Positions 44,431 to 53,210 of a DNA stretch of 64,000 nt are shown here, in pieces. Numbering within the stretch: the stretch's first letter is position 1; each line of letters begins with the position of its first letter. Position numbers and translations under genes: made by a program. Origin of the DNA: Gallibacterium trehalosifermentans (GTDB taxonomy: Bacteria; Pseudomonadota; Gammaproteobacteria; Enterobacterales; Pasteurellaceae); assembly GCF_042433055.1 (NCBI RefSeq), contig NZ_JBHLWB010000009.1:1-64000 (forward strand), read 5' to 3'. The notes under the pieces were generated by a model. The model searched no databases, had not been told where the DNA came from, and saw nothing but the letters and a program-made list of their open reading frames with translations.

Positions 44431-44460
44431 TTCGCTCCGTGCTTGCGGAGCGAATTTTTT
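44431..44460 (+). terminator. fabI terminator
   Basis: TTCGCTCCG (44431-44439) pairs with CGGAGCGAA (44446-44454), followed by TTTTTT. The rnb start lies 18 bases further on. Confidence 0.9.
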
Positions 44461-44477
44461 ATTTAATCGGATAAGAT

Positions 44478-46460
44478 ATGCTTTTAGATAATCCTCTTCT
44501 TAGCCAACTCAAACAACAAATTCGTGATAATAAGCCCCACGTTGAAGGTACTGTGAAAGCAACTGATAAAGCCTATGGCTTTTTGGAATGCGAAAAGAAA
44601 AGTTATTTCATTCCGCCACAAGCGATGAAAAAAGTGATGCACGGCGATAAAATTAAAGCACTTATCGAAACGGTTGGTGAGAAAGAGCAAGCTGAACCAG
44701 ATAGTTTGTTAGAACCAATGCTAACACGCTTTATTGCTAGAGTTCGTTTCAATAAAGATAATAAACTGCAACTTTTTGTGGATCATTCTAATATTAAACA
44801 AGCTATTTCGGCGAATGTGCATAAAAATGTTACTGAAACACTCGCCAATGGTGATTGGGTGGTAGCTGAATTAAAAACACACCCATTACGAGATGATCGT
44901 TTTTTCTTTGCTCAAGTAACGCAATTTATTTGTCATCATGATGATCCAAAAACAGCTTGGTGGGTTACTCTCGCACGTCATGAACAACCTCGTACTGCGG
45001 TAGCTGGGTTAGATCAGTACCCATTTGAGGAAACCACGATTCGACAAGATCTAACAGATATAGATTTTGTTACGATTGATTCAGAAAGTACAGAAGATAT
45101 GGACGATGCCTTAGCCATTTCGCCACTTATGCAAAATGGCGCGCAATCTGGTTGGAAACTTGCTGTGGCAGTGGCTGATCCAACAGCCTATATTCCATTG
45201 GATTCACAAATTGAGATCGATGCGAAACAGCGCTGTTTTACCAATTATCTACCAGGTTTTAATATTCCAATGCTCCCTCGTGAGTTATCTGATGATCTCT
45301 GTTCATTGGTGGAGGGAGAAAAGCGTCCTGCCTTAGTCTGTTTTATTGAAACGGATCTTGAAGGCAATGTTACTGCTGAACCAAGTTTTACTTTGGCATG
45401 GATTTGTTCTAAAGCAAAACTCGCTTATGATGCGGTTTCAGATTATTTAGAACAACAACCAAATGCGTGGCAACCAACCAACGACATTATTAAGACGCAA
45501 ATTGATGCATTACATCAATTCAGTTTAGCGAGAATTCAGTGGCGTCAACAACACGCAATCTTATTTAAAGATCGTCCTGATTATAATTTTATCTTGGCAG
45601 ATAATGGAGAGGTTTCTGAGATTCGAGCTGATTATCGTCGGATTGCGAATCGTATTGTTGAAGAGTGTATGATTATTGCTAATACTTGTGCTGCACAATT
45701 TTTGGCTGCACATCAAGCAGCGGGTATCTTTAGTACGCATTCTGGTTTTGATAAAAAATTCTTACCAGCAGCAAGTCAATTCTTATTAAAACACCTTGCT
45801 AATGAAAATAATCAGACGGAACTTGAACAACGTTATAGTGTGGAAAATTTAATGACACTCGATGGTTATTGCCAAATGCAGCATGACCTCGATCAACTTT
45901 CCCAAGCGTATTTAGAAACTCGTTTACGCCGTTATTTAACATTTGCTGAATTTAAAACAGAAGTTGCACCACATTTTGGTTTAGGTTTAATTGCTTATGC
46001 GACATGGACTTCACCAATTCGGAAGTATTCAGATATGGTAAACCATCGTGCAATCAAAGCTATCTTACAACAACAAACATCGCAGCCAATCGAAGAAAAT
46101 GTGCTAGCTCGATTACAAGAAGCCAGAAAACAAAATCGGTTGGTTGAGCGTGATATTGCAGATTGGCTTTATTGTTTATATTTGGCGAAACAGGTAGCAG
46201 ATAAACCGATTTATCAGGCACAAATTATGGATATTACTCGTGGCGGATTACGAGTACAGTTACTAGAAAATGGTGCTTATCTCTTTGTACCAATGTCTTT
46301 TATTCATGATAAGAAAGAAGAGATTGAGGTAAACAGTGATGATATTGCGTTATATGTACAAGGTAATCGCGTTTATCAATTAGCAGATCTGTTGTCAGTA
46401 CGTTTAGCCGAGGTCAATATTGATACTCGCAGTATTATTGGCGAGCCAGTAAAAGAGTAA
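44478..46460 (+). CDS. rnb: Exoribonuclease II
   Basis: Processive 3'-5' hydrolytic exoribonuclease of the RNB family. An N-terminal cold-shock region is followed by the RNB domain with the acidic catalytic motif DFVTIDSESTEDMDDALAI (about residue 205), then FAEFKTEVAPHFGLGLIAYATWTSPIRKYSDMVNHRAI and a C-terminal S1 domain (YQAQIMDITRGGLRVQLLENGAYLFVP). 660 residues, between E. coli RNase II and RNase R, and closer to the former. Confidence 0.97.
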   Translation: MLLDNPLLSQLKQQIRDNKPHVEGTVKATDKAYGFLECEKKSYFIPPQAMKKVMHGDKIKALIETVGEKEQAEPDSLLEPMLTRFIARVRFNKDNKLQLFVDHSNIKQAISANVHKNVTETLANGDWVVAELKTHPLRDDRFFFAQVTQFICHHDDPKTAWWVTLARHEQPRTAVAGLDQYPFEETTIRQDLTDIDFVTIDSESTEDMDDALAISPLMQNGAQSGWKLAVAVADPTAYIPLDSQIEIDAKQRCFTNYLPGFNIPMLPRELSDDLCSLVEGEKRPALVCFIETDLEGNVTAEPSFTLAWICSKAKLAYDAVSDYLEQQPNAWQPTNDIIKTQIDALHQFSLARIQWRQQHAILFKDRPDYNFILADNGEVSEIRADYRRIANRIVEECMIIANTCAAQFLAAHQAAGIFSTHSGFDKKFLPAASQFLLKHLANENNQTELEQRYSVENLMTLDGYCQMQHDLDQLSQAYLETRLRRYLTFAEFKTEVAPHFGLGLIAYATWTSPIRKYSDMVNHRAIKAILQQQTSQPIEENVLARLQEARKQNRLVERDIADWLYCLYLAKQVADKPIYQAQIMDITRGGLRVQLLENGAYLFVPMSFIHDKKEEIEVNSDDIALYVQGNRVYQLADLLSVRLAEVNIDTRSIIGEPVKE

Positions 46461-46489
46461 ATCTACTCGCTGCCTTATTAGCAGTTTAA

Positions 46490-46509
46490 AGCCCAGTGAA
46501 TACTGGGCT
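46490..46509. terminator. Hairpin between rnb and dapB
   Basis: AGCCCAGT-GAAT-ACTGGGCT, an 8-bp perfect stem between convergent genes. Flanks lack a strong T run, so termination efficiency is uncertain. Confidence 0.55.
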
Positions 46510-46518
46510 ATGAAACTA

Positions 46519-47331
46519 TTAGAGTGAGTTGAGGTTTAATACATCAGTCATATCAAACAAGCCTTTATCATGATTTGCTAACCATTTGGCAGCGCGGACT
46601 GCACCATTAGCGAAAGTCATACGGCTAGAGGCTTTATGTGCAATTTCAACTCGCTCACCTTCATCGGCAAACCACACAGTGTGTTCACCCACCACATCAC
46701 CAGCTCGAATAGTAGCAAAGCCAATTTGATCCTGTTTGCGTTCACCTGTGATTCCTTCACGAGCATATACTGCGTGTTGTTTAAGATCTTTCCCCATTGC
46801 TTTTGCGATATGTTCTCCCATAGATAATGCGGTACCTGATGGCGCATCTACTTTATGACGATGATGCGCCTCAATAATTTCAATATCGCAGTAATCGCCC
46901 ATAACTTTTGCTGCTTTTTCGAGGAGTTTAAAAACAAGATTAACACCGACACTATAATTTGACGCAAAAACAATGCCGATTTTTTCCGCTGCTTGTTGAA
47001 TAGCTTGTTTACCTTGTTCATCAAATCCTGTAGTACCAATCACCATTTTTTTATTGTGAGCCACACAAAGCGCTAAATGATTGAGCGTACCTTCAGGGCG
47101 AGTGAAATCGATAAGTAAATCAAAGTGTTCCAGTTTTGCTGATAAATTATCGGTAATCTCAATACCATTATGTCCTATTCCAGCTAATTCACCAGCATCA
47201 CTGCCAAGTAAACTTGAGCCTGAACGTTCAAAGGCAGCAGTGATTGCCACTCCCTCTGTTTTACTCACAGCTTGAATTAGTTGGCGACCCATACGCCCAC
47301 CTGCACCAACTACGGCAATTCTTAATGTCAT
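46519..47331 (-). CDS. dapB: 4-Hydroxy-tetrahydrodipicolinate reductase
   Basis: NAD(P)H-dependent step of lysine and diaminopimelate synthesis. The 270 residues include GAGGRMGRQLI at the N-terminus, IGTTGFDEQGKQ, ASNYSVGVNLVFKLLEKAA and the catalytic EAHHRHKVDAPSGTAL. Ten bases after rlmM, so probably in one leftward unit with ygdD and rlmM. Confidence 0.99.
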   Translation of the reverse strand: MTLRIAVVGAGGRMGRQLIQAVSKTEGVAITAAFERSGSSLLGSDAGELAGIGHNGIEITDNLSAKLEHFDLLIDFTRPEGTLNHLALCVAHNKKMVIGTTGFDEQGKQAIQQAAEKIGIVFASNYSVGVNLVFKLLEKAAKVMGDYCDIEIIEAHHRHKVDAPSGTALSMGEHIAKAMGKDLKQHAVYAREGITGERKQDQIGFATIRAGDVVGEHTVWFADEGERVEIAHKASSRMTFANGAVRAAKWLANHDKGLFDMTDVLNLNSL

Positions 47332-47341
47332 ATATTTATCC

Positions 47342-48439
47342 TTATTTCTTTGTTTTTAAACGAATATGTACAGTAATTTCTTCTCGGTCATGATAAAGAT
47401 GTTTTGCTTGCATTTGATAATCAAGATCGGCATCAATTAATCGTTGTTCAATTAAGAAAAGGCATTTCTGCACTTCTATGTAACGTTTTTTCATTGGTAA
47501 TTTTAGATTAAAGATTGTTTCTTGACACCAACCATTTACTAGCCATTTTGCGATTAATTCAGCAATACGAATAGGTTGTTCGACCATATCACAAACTAAC
47601 CAATCAATTTTGCGTTTTTTTGGCGGTTGGAATTTGAAGCCATCTTCTGGGCAATGTTCAACACGTCCCGTTTCTTGTAAAGACTCTGCTACTTTACCGT
47701 GATCCACGGCATAGACAAATAAACCTCGTCTAACAAGTTGATATGTCCAGCCACCAGGGCAAGCCCCTAGATCGACGGCGTATTGTTGTTCATTTAGGCG
47801 TTCAGCTTCTTCTTTTTCTGTCAAGAATGTTTTAATGGCTTCTTCTAATTTAAGGGTTGATCGACTAGGTGCTTCGACAGGGAAACGTAATCGTTTTATC
47901 CCCATAAAATCAGGTGAATGGTTGTGGTTAAAAGAATAGCCAATAAAACAACTATTTGATTCCGTAAAGCAGAGATGTAAGGTAAATGGTTGTGTTTTGG
48001 TTGTTATTTTTTTTGTCAGATAACCTGCTTGTTTTAACTTCTGACGTAATGGTACGGTAAATTTGCGACAAAAAGAGAGAAGCTCTTTTGCTTGATTGGT
48101 ATCTGCTGTTTCTACCCAAACATCGGTCATTGCATTTAAATCAAGATCGCTGCTTAAAAGGCAATCCATAAGCGGAGAAATACGATCTGTTGTTGAAGTA
48201 AAGGTGAGTTGTTGAATAACGGCAAACCATTGTCGACAAAATACTAAAGTATTAAATTCAAGATGTTGAATTAATAACTTTACCTCTTCGGCACAGTTAC
48301 ATTCAAAAATAACAAGAGCACTATCGGGTTCTGTTCGGGCAAAACCATATATACCTAAACCAGTTGCTTTATCATTAATTTCTGCTGCTGTTTCTTTTTC
48401 AAATCCAGCGCGACAATATAAAATAAGTTGATTTGTCAT
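47342..48439 (-). CDS. rlmM: 23S rRNA 2'-O-ribose C2498 methyltransferase
   Basis: SAM-dependent methyltransferase acting on 23S rRNA C2498. The C-terminal Rossmann domain has DLGACPGGWTYQLVRRG and DWLVCDMVEQP, and the N-terminal part a THUMP-like region. Homologues begin at a sequence like MTNQLILYCRAGFEKE, which starts at 48439, eight bases after the ygdD stop; the longer frame from 48508 overlaps ygdD and is rejected. 365 residues. No clear ribosome site in front of the ATG, so coupling to ygdD is likely. Confidence 0.96.
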   Translation of the reverse strand: MTNQLILYCRAGFEKETAAEINDKATGLGIYGFARTEPDSALVIFECNCAEEVKLLIQHLEFNTLVFCRQWFAVIQQLTFTSTTDRISPLMDCLLSSDLDLNAMTDVWVETADTNQAKELLSFCRKFTVPLRQKLKQAGYLTKKITTKTQPFTLHLCFTESNSCFIGYSFNHNHSPDFMGIKRLRFPVEAPSRSTLKLEEAIKTFLTEKEEAERLNEQQYAVDLGACPGGWTYQLVRRGLFVYAVDHGKVAESLQETGRVEHCPEDGFKFQPPKKRKIDWLVCDMVEQPIRIAELIAKWLVNGWCQETIFNLKLPMKKRYIEVQKCLFLIEQRLIDADLDYQMQAKHLYHDREEITVHIRLKTKK

Positions 48440-48447
48440 AATAATTT

Positions 48448-48861
48448 TTATTTGGTTGTATGGGTTAGAAAGCGATAACGGATTCCGAGATAGCATAAGT
48501 TGCCCCACCCTAATAAAAAGAAAATACCACCAACAGGGGTAAGATGAGCCAAACTTTTATTCCCAGTTAACGCTAAACAGTATAGGCTAAAACTGAAGAA
48601 GATAATACCTGCAATCCAACAATAACCACTCCATTTTACGGTCTGATGCCATTTGGGAGCGACTTGAGGTAGTGGTATGACAAATAAAAGTATTAAAAAA
48701 AGTAAGGCTAAAGTATGAAATACCTGATAACGCCAACCAATTTCCAACCAATTTAATGCTTCAGCAGAAAGTTGTTTACTTAACACGTGAGAGGAAAATG
48801 CGCCAAAAGCAACACAGAAAAAGCCACTTAGTGCAGTAAAAATTAAAAATAGTCTGAACAC
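48448..48861 (-). CDS. ygdD: DUF423 membrane protein
   Basis: Small inner-membrane protein with four hydrophobic segments (137 residues). The DUF423 pattern is FCVAFGAFSSHVLSKQLSAEALNWLEIGWRYQVFHTLALL and LTPVGGIFFLLGWGNL. Function unknown. The neighbours gcvA and rlmM flank it as in E. coli, where the order gcvA-ygdD-rlmM is the same. Confidence 0.95.
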   Translation of the reverse strand: MFRLFLIFTALSGFFCVAFGAFSSHVLSKQLSAEALNWLEIGWRYQVFHTLALLFLILLFVIPLPQVAPKWHQTVKWSGYCWIAGIIFFSFSLYCLALTGNKSLAHLTPVGGIFFLLGWGNLCYLGIRYRFLTHTTK

Positions 48862-48870
48862 AATATTTCC

Positions 48871-49746
48871 TTATACTAATGAGATTAACCAATCACGAAA
48901 TGCCTTAATTTTTTCATCGTTCTCACGATCAGAATGATAAACTACATAAAACGATTTCGGATCTTTTAATTGGAGATTTAACACCTCTTGCAAGTTGCCT
49001 TGCTCAATTTCTTTCTGGGCAAGTAACTCGTTTGCTAATACAATGCCCTGACCATGGATAGCTGCTTGTAATGCCATAAAGGTATGACTAAATACTGGGT
49101 TATGTTGCAGATCCATTCCTTCTAATTTCAATGAATTTAACGCCATTTGCCAATTATCACGATTATGGACATGTAAAAGTGTATAGTGGCGGAGATCATC
49201 TGCCTGATGAATAGGTTGCTTATTCAATAAATTGGGTGATGCCAAAATTAATAATCGAGCCTCTTTTAATCGTTCAACGGATAAACCTTTCCAATCACCT
49301 TTGCCATAGTAGACGGCAATATCAATTTCTCGAGACAGCAAACCTTCATCATGATCTACCCCATTAATACGAACATCTATATTTGGATAACGCTGATTAA
49401 ATTTGCTTAGTTGAGGTACTAACCATTGCATACCAAAGGTTTGTGGAATATTTATTGATAACACAGTTTGTCCTGTGTTTTGGGTAAGTTTTTCTGTAGC
49501 ATTCATTAGTTTTTTTAATATGTTATTTACATCAAAAAAATAACTTTTTCCTGCTTCGGTTAATTCAAGTGTACGATTTTTGCGCAAAAAAAGGGCTGTT
49601 CCTAAAAAATCTTCTAAAATTTTTATTTGATGACTAACTGCTGCTTGAGTAACAAAGAGTTCTTCTGCAGCTTTTGTAAAACTTAAATGCCTTGCTGCTG
49701 AATCAAAAGCTTTTAGAGCATTTAAGGGGGGCAAACGTTTAACCAT
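48871..49746 (-). CDS. gcvA: LysR-type glycine cleavage regulator GcvA
   Basis: LysR regulator (291 residues) with an N-terminal winged helix (LNALKAFDSAARHLSFTKAAEELFVTQAAVSHQIKILEDFLG) and a periplasmic-binding-type effector domain (SHTFMALQAAIHGQGIVLAN). It resembles E. coli GcvA over its length. In E. coli GcvA activates gcvTHP and the sRNA gene gcvB, which is divergent from it, exactly as here. Followed by ygdD and rlmM. Confidence 0.94.
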   Translation of the reverse strand: MVKRLPPLNALKAFDSAARHLSFTKAAEELFVTQAAVSHQIKILEDFLGTALFLRKNRTLELTEAGKSYFFDVNNILKKLMNATEKLTQNTGQTVLSINIPQTFGMQWLVPQLSKFNQRYPNIDVRINGVDHDEGLLSREIDIAVYYGKGDWKGLSVERLKEARLLILASPNLLNKQPIHQADDLRHYTLLHVHNRDNWQMALNSLKLEGMDLQHNPVFSHTFMALQAAIHGQGIVLANELLAQKEIEQGNLQEVLNLQLKDPKSFYVVYHSDRENDEKIKAFRDWLISLV

Positions 49747-49834
49747 AATTTAATATCCAGAGTAAAAACTTCCTGTTAGTTGCTATTGGATTTTGTTATT
49801 AGTTTTTTTTATGACAAAGATAAAAAAAAATTGT

Positions 49835-49863
49835 TTGTTTCTTCTAGGGTAGCTCCCTAGAAT
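49835..49863 (+). promoter_or_regulatory. gcvB promoter with internal palindrome
   Basis: TTGTTT (49835-49840), 17 bp, TAGAAT (49858-49863), with a start expected near 49871. The spacer holds the palindrome CTAGGG-TAGCT-CCCTAG (49844-49860), which overlaps the -10 and looks like an operator; its protein is unknown. Confidence 0.7.
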
Positions 49864-49870
49864 GTGCGCC

Positions 49871-50054
49871 ATACTTAATGATTGGTCATTCCTTACTAGT
49901 TAATGAGTTTCAGATTCTTAAGTATGATGTTGTGTTTGCATATTAGCCTAGAGTTTCTAGGCTGAGTAACTGAAAAGTTACTCATTTCACTTCCTGTATA
50001 TTTTTATAAACAGAATTGTTTATCTGCCACCTAAATTTAGGTGGCATTTTTTTT
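49871..50054 (+). ncRNA. gcvB: GcvB small regulatory RNA
   Basis: The 184-base unit matches the architecture of enterobacterial GcvB. A 5' stem closes with ATACTTAA/TTAAGTAT. The GU-rich R1 seed region follows (GATGTTGTGTTTGCATATTAG is split around 49927). Then come hairpins AGCCTAGA/TCTAGGCT (49945-49963) and GAGTAACT/AGTTACTC (49964-49983), the conserved TTTCACTTCCTGTATATTT (R2-R3 part), and a terminator GCCACCTAAATTTAGGTGGC with eight T. It is divergent from gcvA. GcvB acts with Hfq on amino-acid and peptide transporter mRNAs; dppA in this window is a known target type. Ends are approximate. Confidence 0.93.
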
Positions 50055-50058
50055 GCGT

Positions 50059-50080
50059 GAATTTTATCAGAATTTTATCA
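50059..50080 (+). repeat. Adjacent tandem 11-mers GAATTTTATCA
   Basis: GAATTTTATCA occurs twice without a gap directly after the gcvB terminator and 195 bp before argG. It resembles one half of an ARG box but does not match the whole; role unknown. Confidence 0.4.
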
Positions 50081-50130
50081 TTTATTGGTTATAAATGTAC
50101 TACTAATATAACCTATTTTTGATAAATTTA

Positions 50131-50168
50131 CTTGAATTTTTATGCAATAAATTGAATTTTTATGCGTT
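50131..50168 (+). promoter_or_regulatory. Pair of ArgR boxes upstream of argG
   Basis: TGAATTTTTATGCA (50133-50146) and TGAATTTTTATGCG (50153-50166) fit the ArgR consensus TGAATwwwwATTCA with one and two deviations and are 20 bp apart. Paired boxes at such spacing bind an ArgR hexamer with arginine as corepressor. A possible argG -10, TAATAC, stands at 50210. Confidence 0.75.
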
Positions 50169-50275
50169 GTTTTAATAAAGATTGTGGACACCTGAGCGAT
50201 TTTAGGGAATAATACGCACTCGGTAAACGTTCGTTTTATCACAGAATCAAACACATCTCACGAATAGGAATTAAT

Positions 50276-51607
50276 ATGTCAACAACAATTCTTGAATCTC
50301 TCCCAATCGGTCAAAAAGTAGGTATTGCGTTTTCAGGTGGTTTAGATACTAGTGCAGCATTACTTTGGATGCGTCAAAAAGGCGCTATACCTTATGCTTA
50401 TACAGCAAATTTAGGTCAGCCAGATGAAGATGATTACGAAGCAATTCCACGCAAAGCAAAAGAATATGGTGCAGAAAATGCACGTTTAATTGACTGCCGT
50501 ACTCAATTAGCTAATGAAGGAATTGCCGCTATTCAGTGCGGAGCATTCCATATTAGTACTGGTGGGGTAACTTATTTTAATACAACACCTCTTGGTCGAG
50601 CTGTAACAGGCACAATGTTAGTTACCGCAATGAAAGAAGATGATGTCAATATCTGGGGTGATGGCAGTACTTTTAAAGGTAATGATATTGAGCGTTTTTA
50701 TCGTTATGGTTTATTAACGAATCCACGTTTAAAAATTTATAAACCGTGGCTAGACCAACATTTTATTAATGAACTTGGTGGACGCCATGAAATGTCAGAG
50801 TTCTTAATTGCCAATGGTTTTAACTATAAGATGTCAGTGGAAAAAGCGTATTCAACTGATTCTAATATGTTAGGCGCAACCCATGAAGCGAAAGATCTTG
50901 AATTTTTAAATAGTGGTATTCGTATTGTTAATCCAATCATGGGCGTGGCTTTCTGGAAAGAAGATGTAGCGATCAAAGCAGAAGAAGTTACCGTTCGCTT
51001 TGAAGAGGGGATTCCAGTTGCATTAAATGGAAAAACTTTTGCTAATGCGGTTGATCTTTTCTTAGAAGCAAACCGTATTGGTGGACGTCATGGTTTAGGA
51101 ATGTCAGACCAAATTGAAAACCGTATTATCGAAGCGAAAAGCCGTGGTATTTATGAAGCGCCAGGAATGGCATTATTACATATTGCTTATGAACGTTTAG
51201 TAAGTGGTATTCATAATGAAGATACGATTGAGCAGTACCGTATCAATGGATTACGTTTAGGTCGTTTACTTTATCAAGGTCGTTGGTTTGATCCACAAGC
51301 ATTAATGTTAAGAGAAACAGCACAACGTTGGGTTGCTCGTGCAGTAACGGGTGAGGTTACTTTAGAATTACGTCGTGGTAATGACTACTCAATTTTAAAT
51401 ACTGAATCACCAAACTTAACCTACCAGCCAGAACGTTTAAGTATGGAAAAAGTAGAAAATGCCCCATTTGATCCAAAAGATCGTATTGGTCAGTTAACAA
51501 TGCGTAACTTAGACATTACAGATACACGCGATAAACTAGGGATTTATACGCAAACAGGTCTATTGTTGAATAATTCTGCTTTCCCACAATTAGGTAAAAA
51601 AGAATAA
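50276..51607 (+). CDS. argG: Argininosuccinate synthase
   Basis: Joins citrulline and aspartate with ATP. The 443 residues belong to the longer E. coli type. The PP-motif is GIAFSGGLDTSAALLWM, with TTPLGRAVTGTMLV and DGSTFKGNDIERFYRYG further on. The start follows AGGAATTA. It stands alone with its own ArgR-controlled promoter and terminator; argH is not adjacent. Confidence 0.99.
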   Translation: MSTTILESLPIGQKVGIAFSGGLDTSAALLWMRQKGAIPYAYTANLGQPDEDDYEAIPRKAKEYGAENARLIDCRTQLANEGIAAIQCGAFHISTGGVTYFNTTPLGRAVTGTMLVTAMKEDDVNIWGDGSTFKGNDIERFYRYGLLTNPRLKIYKPWLDQHFINELGGRHEMSEFLIANGFNYKMSVEKAYSTDSNMLGATHEAKDLEFLNSGIRIVNPIMGVAFWKEDVAIKAEEVTVRFEEGIPVALNGKTFANAVDLFLEANRIGGRHGLGMSDQIENRIIEAKSRGIYEAPGMALLHIAYERLVSGIHNEDTIEQYRINGLRLGRLLYQGRWFDPQALMLRETAQRWVARAVTGEVTLELRRGNDYSILNTESPNLTYQPERLSMEKVENAPFDPKDRIGQLTMRNLDITDTRDKLGIYTQTGLLLNNSAFPQLGKKE

Positions 51608-51633
51608 TAGATCGTTATTTTCCCATATTTGAG

Positions 51634-51670
51634 AAACCGCCAAGGAAACTTCTTCTTTGGCGGTTTTTAT
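51634..51670 (+). terminator. argG terminator
   Basis: AAACCGCCAA (51634-51643) with TTGGCGGTTT (51657-51666), a perfect 10-bp stem, followed by TTATTT. Confidence 0.88.
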
Positions 51671-51732
51671 TTATCGTATTCATAACAATATAAGCGAAAT
51701 TTTGCTATACTTCCGTTCCAATAATTAATTAG

Positions 51733-53193
51733 ATGGCAGACTGTATGGCTTGGACTCCTACTCGAACTACACAATCACAAACACCTGTAACAAAAGCAAA
51801 TAGAAACAAAGAGATAGAACAGTTTACTCCCCCACATTCTATTGAGGCGGAACAATCTGTTTTAGGGGCGTTATTGTTGGATAATGGTTTATGGGATCGA
51901 GTAGCCGAAGCTGTTATTGCACAAGATTTTTATACTTATGCTCATCGGGTTATTTTCCAAGAGATAGAAAATTTATTGAGTCATGGTAAACCTGCTGACC
52001 TAATTACTTTAGAACAAGCATTGGGTAGTAAAGATCTTACGGATACAGCGGGTGGTTTTTCCTATTTAGTGGAGTTATCTCAGAAAACGCCAAATAGTGC
52101 AAATGCATTAGCCTATGCCAATATTATTCGTGAAAAGGCAATTTTACGGGAATTAATTGCGACAACGAATACGATTTCAGAAAATTGTTATTCACCAAAT
52201 GGGCAAGATGTAAAAGATATTTTGGATAATGCAGAAAGTAAGATTTTACAAATTGCCGAGCAGAGAATGACGGGAACGGATACTGGTCCACAAAACATTT
52301 CTAAAATCTTATTTGATACGATTAGCAAAATTGAAACCTTGGCACAAAATCCAAGCCTTGGCGGTATTACAGGCGTTTCAACAGGTTTTACAGATCTAGA
52401 TAAAAAAACAGCAGGTTTACAACCTGGTGATTTAATCATTATTGCTGCTCGTCCTTCAATGGGAAAAACGACTTTCGCGATGAATTTATGTGAGAATGCG
52501 GCTTTGCCAAAAGATCAAAATAAAGCAGTATTAATTTTTAGCCTAGAAATGCCAGCAGAACAATTAATGACAAGAATGTTAGCTTCTCTTTCTCGTGTCG
52601 ATCAAACTAAATTGAGAACGGGACAAATTGACTTTGCTAATGATGAGGGCGCTAGATTATCAAGTTGTATTGCATTATTAAAAGAGAAAAATAATCTCTA
52701 TATTGATGATACTTCAGGTCTAACCCCAACAGAGCTACGTTCACGTGCTAGACGTATTCATCGTGAAAGTCCGAATGGCTTAGCAATGATTATGGTGGAT
52801 TATTTACAGTTAATGCGTGTTCCTGGTTATGCAGATAATCGTACTTTAGAGATTGCCGAGATCTCTCGCTCTTTAAAAGCCTTAGCGAAAGAATTAAAAG
52901 TGCCAGTGATTGCATTATCACAGTTAAATCGTAGCTTGGAACAACGAGCAGATAAACGCCCAGTTAACTCAGATTTACGTGAGTCAGGGGCGATTGAGCA
53001 AGATGCCGATTTAATTATGTTCATTTATCGAGATGAAGTTTATAACCCTAATTCAGAATTTAAAGGAACCGCAGAAATTATTATTGGGAAACAACGTAAT
53101 GGACCGATTGGTAGTGTTCGTCTTGCTTTTATGGGAGGCTTCTCTCGCTTTGATAACTTGCAGTATGGTTCTGAGTTTAATGATGATTATTAA
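51733..53193 (+). CDS. dnaB: Replicative DNA helicase
   Basis: Hexameric helicase at the replication fork. Domain order: a flexible N-terminus, helical N-domain (PPHSIEAEQSVLGALLLDN), linker, and RecA-like C-domain with Walker A ARPSMGKTTF (about residue 240), Walker B MIMVDYLQLM and LSQLNRSLEQR. 486 residues. The ATG at 51733 has a weak ribosome site and the second ATG at 51745 is an alternative. It precedes alr by 17 bases, as in E. coli. Confidence 0.98.
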   Translation: MADCMAWTPTRTTQSQTPVTKANRNKEIEQFTPPHSIEAEQSVLGALLLDNGLWDRVAEAVIAQDFYTYAHRVIFQEIENLLSHGKPADLITLEQALGSKDLTDTAGGFSYLVELSQKTPNSANALAYANIIREKAILRELIATTNTISENCYSPNGQDVKDILDNAESKILQIAEQRMTGTDTGPQNISKILFDTISKIETLAQNPSLGGITGVSTGFTDLDKKTAGLQPGDLIIIAARPSMGKTTFAMNLCENAALPKDQNKAVLIFSLEMPAEQLMTRMLASLSRVDQTKLRTGQIDFANDEGARLSSCIALLKEKNNLYIDDTSGLTPTELRSRARRIHRESPNGLAMIMVDYLQLMRVPGYADNRTLEIAEISRSLKALAKELKVPVIALSQLNRSLEQRADKRPVNSDLRESGAIEQDADLIMFIYRDEVYNPNSEFKGTAEIIIGKQRNGPIGSVRLAFMGGFSRFDNLQYGSEFNDDY

Positions 53194-53210
53194 TTAATAA
53201 AGGCAGTAAT

